Source of the DNA: Gonocerus acuteangulatus | Taxonomy: Eukaryota > Arthropoda > Insecta > Hemiptera > Coreidae | DNA length: 64,000 bases | Direction: 5' to 3' | NCBI GenBank assembly: GCA_946811695.1 | Contig: OX328126.1 | Location: 87,837,785-87,901,784, forward strand | In this document: piece by piece, positions 1 to 11,756 of the stretch | Numbering within the stretch: the stretch's first letter is position 1 | Layout: each line of letters starts with the position of its first letter | Notes under the pieces: generated by a model | What the model was told of the DNA's origin: nothing | Database searches by the model: none | The model's input: the letters and a program-made list of their open reading frames with translations, nothing else | Made by a program: the position numbers and the translations under genes

Positions 1-59
1 CATGCATTCAATTTTTGAGGCACTATTTAAGACTTCAGGTAATTGCGAATTATCGGCAG

Positions 60-240
60 GTTGGTTGTTAAAGTGGAGGAATCGGTTTCTGATGGAGGAG
101 TAAATAGGGCAATAGAAAATAAAATGGAAAATGTCTTGATACGCGTTACTGTTACAGAGGGTGCAGATTTCTTTCATGTTAATAGAATAATGGATATTTT
201 TAAAGTCAAATTAAATATTGAAGTTGCTTACAGTTCTTAA
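60..240 (+). CDS. possible terminal coding exon of an unidentified gene
   Basis: An open frame of about 60 codons ends in TAA at 238-240 and has non-repetitive, charged composition (for example VEESVSDGGVNRAIENKMEN). A candidate acceptor (ggcag at 55-59) would start an exon at 60. The TAA in the same frame at 40-42 rules out the earlier acceptor at 37-38. I do not recognise the family. The upstream gene would lie outside the window. It could be chance, but the codon use and balanced residues differ from the low-complexity ORFs nearby. Confidence 0.3.
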
Positions 241-1040
241 CTGAGCTATGGTTTTAGCAATAACAAATGGCAGCCCCATGGTGATAAATTCATGAGTTTG
301 GCCTGGGGATAATGAAAGAAATTTGTAAAATGGGGGGGGGGGGGAGAATTATTCATTTTCTAAAGATTACTACTAAGTAATTTTGCTTTATGGGCTTCTA
401 AAATAATATTAATCCGTCCTTCACTACTCGCAATATACACTACACCTAGCACTAAAATCCCCCCCCCCCCCCGAAAACGATAGACTCAAATTAATGCGAA
501 AGTTTATTCGGATAGGGAAAAAAGTCCGACTCGCAGGAACTGCGTCATCTTAGCGCAGTTCCGTCCATATCCCTAGTTCAGTGGATGGGCATTCAGATTC
601 GATCTTTTTATCCCGATATATGAAAGAACATTATGACACTTCTTCGTCATCATAACCATCAATAAATCGATGGCCTAGAATGAAAACCTTATATCTCAAA
701 AATAAAATTAATTAACGTTTTTACCTAATTAGATGGATATTATGGTTACTGAGAAACCCGCAAGGTTTGCTTCTTCGTCAATATAGTCCAGGATGAGTAA
801 GATAAGAGTTTCTTTGACACTCAAGGATTATCAAATAGAATCTTATCCATCTAATAACGTATAAAAGTTATTAACGTTATTTTTTAGATACGAGGTTTTC
901 ATTCTAGGCCATCGAAATGCAGTAGCCCATTCTGCCTCATCAGTGAATGTAAAGTGTTGTGAAAAGTAAAGTTTTTATTTTTATGATTATAATTATTATT
1001 TAAATGTTGACGTCCAGTTGATGATTAAGCGGAAAATTTT
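241..1040. other. non-coding, with G and C runs and a Helentron-like terminus
   Basis: There is no supported gene. A G run lies near 333-345 and a C run near 459-472. At 524-585, directly after an A run, is an inverted copy of the Helentron-like 3' terminus described at 9684-10579 (GTCCG, then GCAGGAACTGCG and GCGCAGTTCC, which can pair as a hairpin). Confidence 0.5.
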
Positions 1041-1049
1041 AATATATTT

Positions 1050-1450
1050 ACATAGTTTTTGTTTCTTCCCCACGAAACGTGTTATGTAGTATTCCCCAAT
1101 CAAACGACTGAACGAGTTCTTTAACCAACAAAATCGGTCCATCTGGAGAGGGGGTTTACTAGGGAGCCAAAGTAGTTATTTGCCAATACCAGCCATAATT
1201 TGTGTTGTATTTCGACGAAACTCGGTATTCGTTCTGGTCAACTAAAGAGAAAAATGTGTTGTAAAAATAAACTAAATCGGTTCATTTGGAGGGGAGGTTT
1301 ACTCCGGACCCAAATTACTAATTTGCTCATACCGGTCGTAATTTCTGCTGTATTGTAACGAAACGCGGTATACGTCCTGGGTATCTAGTAAGGAAGAAGT
1401 GTTGTAAAAATTAACTAAATCGGTCTATCGGAAGGGGGGGGGATTTACTT
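1050..1450 (+). repeat. tandem ~145-bp modules of a dispersed repeat
   Basis: Three diverged copies each carry AAATCGGT followed by GGAGGGGG and TTTACT, spaced about 145 bp (near 1130, 1273, 1419). The same modules recur at 30540-31180 and 52440-52660 inside Helentron-like elements, so this is probably the internal part of such an element. Confidence 0.6.
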
Positions 1451-1496
1451 TGTACTATGTTTTAATTGAATTGAAACAGGTGTTATTTATGTTTTT

Positions 1497-2060
1497 AGCG
1501 CGGTTCCTCCCTCCCCCATAGGGAGGAACCCCGCTTATAAGGTTGATACAATGAAACAATCCGGAAGTGCCGACTAGAAAATTTTGCGTTTCAGAACCCC
1601 TAGAAACCGAAAATAACGGTGGTTCAAATTTGTATATATATATATATATATGTATATATTTATTTATATATATATATATATTTGTCTGTTCGCTCTCTAA
1701 ATAGAAGACGAATGGTCCGATTTTGATGAAATTTGGTACAAAAATCTGTCGTCCAATTTGAAAGGTCAAGTTTGTTAACCAGCAAAATCCGCCCACTGGA
1801 AGATGGCGTTTGGGGCGAAATTCGCGCAAAAAAAATCGTAACGCTTACATTTTTGAGTTCATAAGCTTGTAAGTACTCTTTTTATAGGCTTCTTGGGCAA
1901 GGAAAACGAATGAAACCATTTTCAAGGCGATAGCTTTAACCGTTTTCGAGAAAATTGGAAAAATAGTTTTTGAATACCGTTTTTGGTTTGGGTACTTAGA
2001 ATCACGGGATTCAGTTGAAACATTATCTGCATGTTCTACTTTCATTAAAACTAATATGTT
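1497..2060 (+). mobile_element. Helentron/DINE-like element, family 2, left part
   Basis: It begins after a T run with AGCGCGGTTCCTCCC, followed by a hairpin (GGTTCCTCCCT pairing with GGGAGGAACC), then the block with AACCCCTAGAAACCGAAAA and a TA microsatellite at 1633-1681. The same order of parts is seen in the full-length copy at 9684-10579. The right terminus was not found here, so this copy is truncated or merges into the modules that follow. Confidence 0.6.
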
Positions 2061-2099
2061 GAAAGTTATGTTACGTTTGGAGTTAAGGAAGGGTTAGAA

Positions 2100-3480
2100 T
2101 AAAATATTTAATGAACAGACATGAAAAGTTTTGGGAACTTCGTATACTTTCATTAATATCTCGAACACGGTTGGGAAATCGTGGAAAGTGGATAGAAACT
2201 ATTTGAAAGCTTACTAAATTCTCTACAAAAATGATTCTAAAACTATTTTTGATTAGGTTATGTCAATCGGAGAAATAAGTGCTTAAAACTTCAAATACGT
2301 CTGTTTTGTTCTTATGAACGGGTTTTTGTCGTTCTTTTTGTAATTTTTGTCTCTTTCCCTTGGTTTTATATTGCTTTTTATTTTTTTAATTTCTTATGTT
2401 GTATTTGTAAGGAAAATGTATGTGTGTGTAAAACAGGATAGGTAAAATGAGACCAATTTTCTGTTGTCAGAAATAATGAAAAGTTTTGGGAACTTCGTAT
2501 AATTTCTTAATATCTCGAAAACGGTTGAAAATCTTGGGAAGCGAAAGGTTACCATTCGAAAGCTTACTAAATGGTCTACAAGAAAGGTTCTAAAGAAAGT
2601 TTTGAATAAGCGATGTCAATCGGAGAAATAAGTGCTTAAAATTTGAAGTAATTGATTTCGTTTATTCGAACAGTTCTTTTTGTCTGTTTTTATTCCTATT
2701 TTTACATTGCTTATAGTTGGATAATGTATTTGACAATAAAATAGATTAATTAAAATAAGAAGCTGTACCGTATGAAATGTCAGTTTTGGATTTGCCGATT
2801 TCCTTCAAATGTCTTGAAACTGTCGAGGCTCCTAATCCGAGTTCTTTGGCATATTCCCTATTGTTTGCAATTGCTTATAGTAGTCAAATGTATTTGCCAA
2901 TAAAACAGGATACGTATAATTAGAATATTTTATTTTTGCGGTATCTTGGGGTTCTCAGATCCCTTATGAATATCTATTAGGCCCCCTTCGTATTTTTTCC
3001 TTAATATCTCGAAAAGGGTTAGGAGATCGTGGCAATTGAAATGTAACAGTTCGAAAGCTTACTAAATTCTCTACAAAAAATGTTTTACAGAAATGTTTGA
3101 TGGGGTCGTCACATTAAGAGAAATAAGTGCTTAAAACTTAGTTAGTTTCCTTTATTTAAACGGATCTATTTGTGTGTTTCCCGAAGTTTTTTTTTCACTG
3201 CTCGTTATTTTGTACTTGCTTATAGTAGTCTAATGTATTTTTCATTAAACAGGATATGTATAATTAAAAGCATTATTTTGTTTGATAGAATTCGAAGATG
3301 CCGTATGAATATCTAGATTACAGTACTGGTTTTGATTTCGTATTTTAGAATTGTTCTTGGTATTCCCTATTTTCATGTATTACCCTTAGTTCTTTATTGC
3401 TAGTAGTTTTTTTTTTTTTTTTTTATTGATTATAGAATATAAATCTATTTGGCAATAAAATAGGATACGTAAAATTAGAA
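2100..3480 (+). repeat. tandem/dispersed ~400-bp modules
   Basis: At least three diverged modules each contain AATATCTCGAAAACGGTT-like sequence, then CGAAAGCTTACTAAAT, then GGAGAAATAAGTGCTTAAAA (near 2150-2290, 2500-2640, 2990-3130). Each is followed by a motif resembling TTGCCAATAAAACAGGATA. Part of the module also lies inside the Helentron-like element at 9990-10110. There is no open frame of note. Confidence 0.6.
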
Positions 3481-3595
3481 ACAATATTTCGGGTATTTCT
3501 GAGCGAAATGCCTTGTAAGATTGTCTACCACCACGAACGGCGTTTTTCCTCTATTTACCTCACATTTTAATTGGTTGCTGTTTTTAGCTTGTTTC

Positions 3596-3720
3596 CTGCT
3601 TCACTTCACAGATAGGAAACACGCTTCTGACGTCGACCCAATGACGTAATCCGAAGTGCCTAATAAATGATTTAACGTTTTAGAACAGGTAGATATCGAA
3701 AATAGCTGTTTTTAAATTAG
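3596..3720 (+). mobile_element. Helentron-like left terminus, divergent variant
   Basis: After a T run the sequence reads AGCTTGTTTCCTG, then AGGAAACACGCTTCTGACGT, and later GACGTAATCCGAAGTGCC. These match the left-end blocks of the elements at 1497 and 9684 with substitutions. Only the first ~125 bp is recognisable. Confidence 0.45.
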
Positions 3721-3734
3721 AATGTATTGTTGAG

Positions 3735-3915
3735 TAATTATATGAATCTTTATACGGCTTTATTAGCCGTATTATTCTATATAGGCTTTATAAGGCAGGA
3801 GATACTACTTAATCTTGAAGACTTGTTCTTAGTCCTTCTTTATCAACTAGATAGGCTTTATTAGACATATTATTCTTCATAGGCTTTATTAGACAGGGAA
3901 TTCTGATAAAATGTC
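3735..3915 (+). repeat. degenerate units of the 98-bp satellite
   Basis: About two diverged units share TATTATTCTATATAGGCTTT, GACTTGTTCTTAG and ACTAGATAGGCTTTATTAG with the main array at 4668-9316. They are about 750 bp away from the array and look like older, unhomogenised copies. Confidence 0.75.
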
Positions 3916-4319
3916 GTGTTGTCGCAGCAAATTGTAATTACGATTTATCTAAGGTCAGGTAACATTAGCGAGTCTACATTGTTAAGATCACCGACGGCGA
4001 AGGTAGACAATTGCTATGATTTAGTCTACATATGTATATTAATTCCTAAATGTAGAAAATAAACTTTACAACGGTTAGATACTATGAACGAATAGACAGT
4101 CGGTTCAGTCCCAAACAAACAGAGGGTTTACTAGAAATTTACCTGCTAGGAGTTAATCCTCAAGAGAAGTAACCCTTGTAGGGTAATATAACCCAGGTAT
4201 CTGCCGACACAAATACAAAGCCTTGCAAGAGTAGGTAGAGCAACTTTAAGATTTCGTTCACTAAAATTTCTTAAACTGACCTAGATTCAGACATAACATA
4301 ACATAAATTATATTGTAAA

Positions 4320-4650
4320 TATTGATGAAGATTAATTAGTTGTCAACATAACAACACATAAATTAGCAATCAACAGTTTTCTTTGTACGACTATTATTAA
4401 CGACTATTTAGTTATGAGACAATCCATAAATTAGCGATCAAAAGTTGCAGGTGATTCCGTATTAGATATTTATTAAATATTCATAAAGACTATTTGGTTG
4501 TAAACCGATTCATCAATAAGCAATCAATATTTTTAAACACTGGATATATACTAACCAATTATAACGACTGTTTAGTTATGAACCGATTCATAAATTAGCG
4601 ATTAAAAAACACAGGTTTATTGACTAAATATTGATAAAAGTATTTAAATA
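4320..4650 (+). repeat. short tandem repeat of ~110 bp, about four diverged copies
   Basis: Repeated modules read roughly GACTATTTAGTTATGA, then CATAAATTAGCGATCAA (near 4330, 4400, 4490, 4565). No gene is seen in 3916-4667. Confidence 0.55.
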
Positions 4651-4667
4651 GAAGAAAAAAAGATTTC

Positions 4668-7600
4668 CTCAAGACTTGCTCTTGTTCAATTTGTATTTAC
4701 TCTATTGACTTTATTAGGCATATTCTTCTATATAGGCTTCATTAGGCAGTGGTATCTACTCAATTTTGAGAACTTGTTCTTGATCCTTCTGTATCCACTA
4801 GATTGGCTTTATTAGGCATATTATTCTATATAGGCTTTATTAGGCAGTGGTATCTACTCAATTTTGAGAACTTGTTCTTGATCCTTCTGTATTCACTAGA
4901 TTGGCTTTATTAGGCATATTATTCTATATAGGCTTTATTAGGCAGTGGTATCTACTCAATTTTGAGAACTTGTTCTTGATCCTTCTGTATCCACTAGATT
5001 GGCTTTATTAGGCATATTATTCTATATAGGCTTTATTAGGGAGTGGTATCAACTCAATTTTGAGAACTTGTTCTTGATCCTTCTGTATCCACTAGATTGG
5101 CTTTATTAGGCATATTATTCTATATAGGCTTTATTAGGCAGTGGTATCTACTCAATTTTGAAAACTTGTTCTTGATCCTTCTGTATCCACTAGATTGGCT
5201 TAATTAGGCATATTATTCTATATAGGCTTTATTAGGGAGTGGTATCTACTCAATTTTGAGAACTTGTTCTTGATCCTTCTGTATTCACTAGATTGGCTTT
5301 ATTAGGCATATTATTCTATATAGGCTTTATTAGGCAGTGGTATCTACTCAATTTTGAGAACTTGTTCTTGATCCTTCTGTATCCACTAGATTGGCTTTAT
5401 TAGGCATATTATTCTATATAGGCTTTATTAGGGAGTGGTATCTACTCAATTTTGAGAACTTGTTCTTGATCCTTCTGTATCTACTAGATTGGCTTTATTA
5501 GGCATATTATTCTATATAGGCTTTATTAGGCAGTGGTATCTACTCAATTTTGAGAACTTGTTCTTGATCCTTCTGTATCCACTAGATTGGCTTTATTAGG
5601 CATATTATTCTATATAGGCTTTATTAGGGAGTGGTATCTACTCAATTTTGAGAACTTGTTCTTGATCCTTCTGTATCCACTAGATTGGCTTTATTAGGCA
5701 TATTATTCTATATAGGCTTTATTAGGCAGTGGTATCTACTCAATTTTGAGAACTTGTTCTTGATCCTTCTGTATCCAATAGATTGGCTTAATTAGGCATA
5801 TTATTCTATATAGGCTTTATTAGGGAGTGGTATCTACTCAATTTTGAGAACTTGTTCTTGATCCTTCTGTATTCACTAGATTGGCTTTATTAGGCATATT
5901 ATTCTATATAGGCTTTATTAGGCAGTGGTATCTACTCAATTTTGAAAACTTGTTCTTGATCCTTCTGTATCCACTAGATTGGCTTAATTAGGCATATTAT
6001 TCTATATAGGCTTTATTAGGGAGTGGTATCTACTCAATTTTGAGAACTTGTTCTTGATCCTTCTGTATTCACTAGATTGGCTTTATTAGGCATATTATTC
6101 TATATAGGCTTTATTAGGCAGTGGTATCTACTCAATTTTGAGAACTTGTTCTTGATCCTTCTGTATCCACTAGATTGGCTTTATTAGGCATATTATTCTA
6201 TATAGGCTTTATTAGGGAGTGGTATCTACTCAATTTTGAGAACTTGTTCTTGATCCTTCTGTATCCACTAGATTGGCTTTATTAGGCATATTATTCTATA
6301 TAGGCTTTATTAGGCAGTGGTATCTACTCAATTTTGAGAACTTGTTCTTGATCCTTCTGTATCCACTAGATTGGCTTTATTAGGCATATTATTCTATATA
6401 GGCTTTATTAGGCAGTGGTATCTACTCAATTTTGAGAACTTGTTCTTGATCCTTCTGTATTCACTAGATTGGCTTTATTAGGCATATTATTCTATATAGG
6501 CTTTATTAGGCAGTGGTATCTACTCAATTTTGAGAACTTGTTCTTGATCCTTCTGTATCCACTAGATTGGCTTTATTAGGCATATTATTCTATATAGGCT
6601 TTATTAGGGAGTGGTATCAACTCAATTTTGAGAACTTGTTCTTGATCCTTCTGTATCCACTAGATTGGCTTTATTAGGCATATTATTCTATATAGGCTTT
6701 ATTAGGCAGTGGTATCTACTCAATTTTGAAAACTTGTTCTTGATCCTTCTGTATCCACTAGATTGGCTTAATTAGGCATATTATTCTATATAGGCTTTAT
6801 TAGGGAGTGGTATCTACTCAATTTTGAGAACTTGTTCTTGATCCTTCTGTATTCACTAGATTGGCTTTATTAGGCATATTATTCTATATAGGCTTTATTA
6901 GGCAGTGGTATCTACTCAATTTTGAGAACTTGTTCTTGATCCTTCTGTATCCACTAGATTGGCTTTATTAGGCATATTATTCTATATAGGCTTTATTAGG
7001 GAGTGGTATCTACTCAATTTTGAGAACTTGTTCTTGATCCTTCTGTATCTACTAGATTGGCTTTATTAGGCATATTATTCTATATAGGCTTTATTAGGCA
7101 GTGGTATCTACTCAATTTTGAGAACTTGTTCTTGATCCTTCTGTATCCACTAGATTGGCTTTATTAGGCATATTATTCTATATAGGCTTTATTAGGGAGT
7201 GGTATCTACTCAATTTTGAGAACTTGTTCTTGATCCTTCTGTATCCACTAGATTGGCTTTATTAGGCATATTATTCTATATAGGCTTTATTAGGCAGTGG
7301 TATCTACTCAATTTTGAGAACTTGTTCTTGATCCTTCTGTATCCAATAGATTGGCTTAATTAGGCATATTATTCTATATAGGCTTTATTAGGGAGTGGTA
7401 TCTACTCAATTTTGAGAACTTGTTCTTGATCCTTCTGTATTCACTAGATTGGCTTTATTAGGCATATTATTCTATATAGGCTTTATTAGGCAGTGGTATC
7501 TACTCAATTTTGAAAACTTGTTCTTGATCCTTCTGTATCCACTAGATTGGCTTAATTAGGCATATTATTCTATATAGGCTTTATTAGGGAGTGGTATCTA

Positions 7601-9316
7601 CTCAATTTTGAGAACTTGTTCTTGATCCTTCTGTATTCACTAGATTGGCTTTATTAGGCATATTATTCTATATAGGCTTTATTAGGCAGTGGTATCTACT
7701 CAATTTTGAGAACTTGTTCTTGATCCTTCTGTATCCACTAGATTGGCTTTATTAGGCATATTATTCTATATAGGCTTTATTAGGGAGTGGTATCTACTCA
7801 ATTTTGAGAACTTGTTCTTGATCCTTCTGTATCCACTAGATTGGCTTTATTAGGCATATTATTCTATATAGGCTTTATTAGGCAGTGGTATCTACTCAAT
7901 TTTGAGAACTTGTTCTTGATCCTTCTGTATCCACTAGATTGGCTTTATTAGGCATATTATTCTATATAGGCTTTATTAGGGAGTGGTATCTACTCAATTT
8001 TGAGAACTTGTTCTTGATCCTTCTGTATCCACTAGATTGGCTTTATTAGGCATATTATTCTATATAGGCTTTATTAGGCAGTGGTATCTACTCAATTTTG
8101 AGAACTTGTTCTTGATCCTTCTGTATCCAATAGATTGGCTTAATTAGGCATATTATTCTATATAGGCTTTATTAGGGAGTGGTATCTACTCAATTTTGAG
8201 AACTTGTTCTTGATCCTTCTGTATTCACTAGATTGGCTTTATTAGGCATATTATTCTATATAGGCTTTATTAGGCAGTGGTATCTACTCAATTTTGAGAA
8301 CTTGTTCTTGATCCTTCTGTATCCACTAGATTGGCTTAATTAGGCATATTATTCTATATAGGCTTTATTAGGGAGTGGTATCTACTCAATTTTGAGAACT
8401 TGTTCTTGATCCTTCTGTATCCACTAGATTGGCTTTATTAGGCATATTATTCTATATAGGCTTTATTAGGCAGTGGTATCTACTCAATTTTGAGAACTTG
8501 TTCTTGATCCTTCTGTATCCACTAGATTGGCTTTATTAGGCATATTATTCTATATAGGCTTTATTAGGCAGTGGTATCTACTCAATTTTGAGAACTTGTT
8601 CTTGATCCTTCTGTATCCACTAGATTGGCTTTATTAGGCATATTATTCTATATAGGCTTTATTAGGGAGTGGTATCTACTCAATTTTGAGAACTTGTTCT
8701 TGATCCTTCTGTATCCACTAGATTGGCTTTATTAGGCATATTATTCTATATAGGCTTTATTAGGCAGTGGTATCTACTCAATTTTGAGAACTTGTTCTTG
8801 ATCCTTCTGTATCCAATAGATTGGCTTTATTAGGCATATTATTCTATATAGGCTTTATTAGGCAGTGGTATCTACTCAATTTTGAGAACTTGTTCTTGAT
8901 CCTTCTGTATCCACTAGATTGGCTTTATTAGGCATATTATTCTATATAGGCTTTATTAGGCAGTGGTATCTACTCAATTTTGAGAACTTGTTCTTGATCC
9001 TTCTGTATCCACTAGATTGGCTTTATTAGGCATATTATTCTATATAGGCTTTATTAGGCAGTGGTATCTACTCAATTTTGAGAACTTGTTCTTGATCCTT
9101 CTGTATCCACTAGATTGGCTTTATTAGGCATATTATTCTATATAGGCTTTATTAGGCAGTGGTATCTACTCAATTTTGAGAACTTGTTCTTGATCCTTCT
9201 GTATCCACTAGATTGGCTTAATTAGGCATATTATTCTATATAGGCTTTATTAGGCAGTGGTATCTACTCAATTTTGAGAACTTGTTCTTGATCCTTCTGT
9301 AACCACTAGATTGGCT
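4668..9316 (+). repeat. 98-bp satellite array, ~47 units, with higher-order repeat
   Basis: Head-to-tail units of exactly 98 bp contain TAGATTGGCTTTATTAGGC, TATTCTATATAGGC and AACTTGTTCTTGATCC. Units differ by a few marked substitutions (CAGTGG/GAGTGG, CCACTAG/TCACTAG/CTACTAG/CCAATAG, GGCTTTATT/GGCTTAATT). Rare variants recur 1568 bp apart (16 units): CTACTAG at 5481 and 7049, CCAATAG at 5775 and 7343, TATCAACTC near 5047 and 6615, GGCTTAATT near 5197 and 6765. Another CCAATAG at 8127 is 8 units further on. The period is not a multiple of three, and no long ORF crosses it. The array ends abruptly at 9316. Confidence 0.97.
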
Positions 9317-9679
9317 CGCTGGGAAAATTCCTCGCTGCACCCTGGATGTCGGAACTAATGACCTAGATGTAAATGCGCGGTTAAAAAAAAAAAAAAAAAA
9401 AAATATTGTATATATGTGTACATAATTTAACTAATTAAGAATATCCATACGTATTTGTTTTTATGTATTCTAAGTGAACTTGGGCACTGTGTGCGCCTCC
9501 TCGTGGCAGAATACGGGCAACTGATTGGTGGCTCTCGAGGCGGACCTGGCATTCAGGTCTCCGGTTGGGGAGAAGGAATTGAGTAAGGTTTGATTGTTTT
9601 AATAGTCAAACCTTGTTCAGTTCTGTGGCAATCAGGCTAAGCACATTAAATTCCAGGCAAGTTAGACGTAAAGAGATAA
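9317..9679. other. non-coding junction region
   Basis: It contains an A run at 9384-9402 and otherwise unique-looking sequence between the satellite and the next element. I see no gene or RNA. Confidence 0.4.
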
Positions 9680-9683
9680 TTTT

Positions 9684-9834
9684 AGCGCGGTTCCTCCCTC
9701 TCTCCATATGGAGGACCCCGCCCTCCAAATGGAGGCCTCATGACGCAATCCTGAAGTCCCGACAAAAAAGTTTGCGTTTAAGAACCCCTGAGAGACCGAA
9801 AATAACGGTGTTTCAAATTGGTATATATATATAA

Positions 9835-9890
<56 letters not shown>

Positions 9891-10579
9891 ATGTGTGTGT
9901 GTGTGTGTGTGTTTGATCGCTCTCTGGACACCCTTAAAAAGTTTTGGGTACTTTGTATATTTTCCCTTAATTTTATTTTTTTAAATTATTTTCCTTATAT
10001 CTCGAAAACGGTTTGAAATCTTCATAAGCGGATCCTTACCATTCGAAAGCTTACTAAATGCTAATAATTCTGAAGCAATTATCGATTCATCGGAGAAATG
10101 AGTGCTTAAAAAAATAGTTTTTGAATACCGTTTTTGGTTTGGGTACTTAGAATCATGGGATTCAGTTGAAACATTTTCTGCATGTTCTACTTTCATTAAA
10201 ACTAATATGTTGAAATTTTTGTTACGTTTAATATTTTATGTATAATGTATTTAACAATAAAACTGGTTAAGTAAAATAACAAAAACAATTTATTGTTAGA
10301 AATATAGATTTCCAAGATTCATAGACCTTGCCACTAGCGGGTCCGTTTCTAGTGTAGCCGACCCTTCCAGGTAAGATTGTAAATCATGACCTTTCAAGAC
10401 TTTACTACTCACAGGAATGGCATTAGTGACCTTAAGGGTTGACACGCCATTATAATAATTAATTTAAAAAAAAGACAGGTGGAACCAAAATAATAACTGC
10501 TTCTATTTTAATCTTTCAAAATTAGACTAGGGATATGAACGGAACCGCGCTAAGATGATGCAGTTCCTGCGAGACGGAC
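9684..10579 (+). mobile_element. full-length non-autonomous Helentron/DINE-like element, family 2
   Basis: The left end AGCGCGGTTCC follows TTTT. The same 11-mer is found inverted (GGAACCGCGCT) near 10540-10550, about 30 bp before the right end, which reads GCAGTTCCTGCGAGACGGAC and is followed by TTTTT. A TA/TG microsatellite lies at 9820-9911. This combination matches what is known of Helentron-associated elements such as DINE-1: asymmetric terminal inverted repeats, central microsatellite, short terminal hairpin, T-rich target and no coding capacity. Assignment to Helentrons is inference, as no Rep/helicase ORF is present. Confidence 0.65.
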
Positions 10580-10584
10580 TTTTT

Positions 10585-10691
10585 ATTTTATTTATCTATA
10601 TAGGTTATTTTAAGCAAATTATTCAGGAATGCACTCGACACTGCCCAATTCTGAGGAAAGTGCTTAGTTATGCAGCTCCTGCGTGACGGAC
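10585..10691 (+). mobile_element. right end of Helentron/DINE-like family 1
   Basis: It shares AATTCTGAGGAAAGTGCTTA and GCAGCTCCTGCGTGACGGAC with the right ends at 31493 and 53033, again followed by a T run. It lies directly next to the family-2 element, which suggests that element inserted into an older family-1 copy. The 450 bp that follow, to 11140, show nothing recognisable. Confidence 0.65.
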
Positions 10692-11140
10692 TTTTTCGAT
10701 ATCCATTTGTGCCTGAGAAAATTTCCCCTTTATTATTACTATTATTTTACTTTAAATAGTACTATTATTTTATTTTATATAGTTTTTTTTTTCTCTGTTG
10801 AATAGGCATTTGGTGATTTTCTTTTATTATTATTATATTTTTAATATAAGATTATTCACCGCTACAGTTTATAAATAATATAACCAGACTCCCTGTAAAT
10901 TGTAATTGTAATTTACAAAATGCAGTAAATTTTGATTGATTGATTGAACACGATATATCGATTTTTGCATCGAACTTCTTTTTAAAGAATCCTTCAATCT
11001 AGAATACCCTAAAATAAAGTGTTTTTTTTTTTTTTTTATTCCAAGTAGTCAAATACTTAATCTCTCCTCTTGTTGCTCATTTATGAGGAATTCTTATTTA
11101 TTTATCTGGAGAAGAAATTTACAGAACAGTGTCCTATGTC

Positions 11141-11756
11141 CAGTAACAGACTTTTAATACAACAATAATATTATACAACCACTCAATACCTTCCGTTTCT
11201 CCAATTAGAAATTAATATAATAAAAATAAGGTTTCAAACTGTGATCTTAATTTGTGTAACCATTTTTGTCTATTATTATTATTTTATTTTATTTTTTTCT
11301 CATTTGATAAAAATATAATAATAATCCGTATATTTCTATATGATGAAACAGTAGTAGTTATTATTTTATTAGTAGTAGTTTATTATTATTATTATTTTAT
11401 TTTTTTCTCATTTGATAAAAATATAATAATAATCCGTGTATTTATATCCAGTAACAGACTTTTAATACAACAATAATATTATACAACCACTCAATACCTT
11501 CCGTTTCTCCAATTAGAAATTAATATAATAAAAATAAGGTTTCAAGCTGTGATCTTAATTTGTGTAACCATTTTTGTCTATTATTATTATTTTATTTTAT
11601 TTTTTTCTCATTTGATAAAAATATAATAATAATCCGTATATTTCTATATGATGAAACAGTAGTAGTTATTATTTTATTAGTAGTAGTTTATTATTATTAT
11701 TTTATTTTTTTCTCATTTGATAAAAATATAATAATAATCCGTGTATTTCTATATGA
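11141..11756 (+). repeat. 308-bp tandem duplication
   Basis: The block starting CAGTAACAGACTTTTAATAC at 11141 is repeated at 11449 with few differences. It joins the AT-rich minisatellite that follows. Confidence 0.85.

Noticed and set aside
4668..9316. CRISPR-like appearance of regular repeats
   Set aside because: Whole 98-bp units repeat with no unique spacers, and the setting is eukaryotic. It is a satellite.
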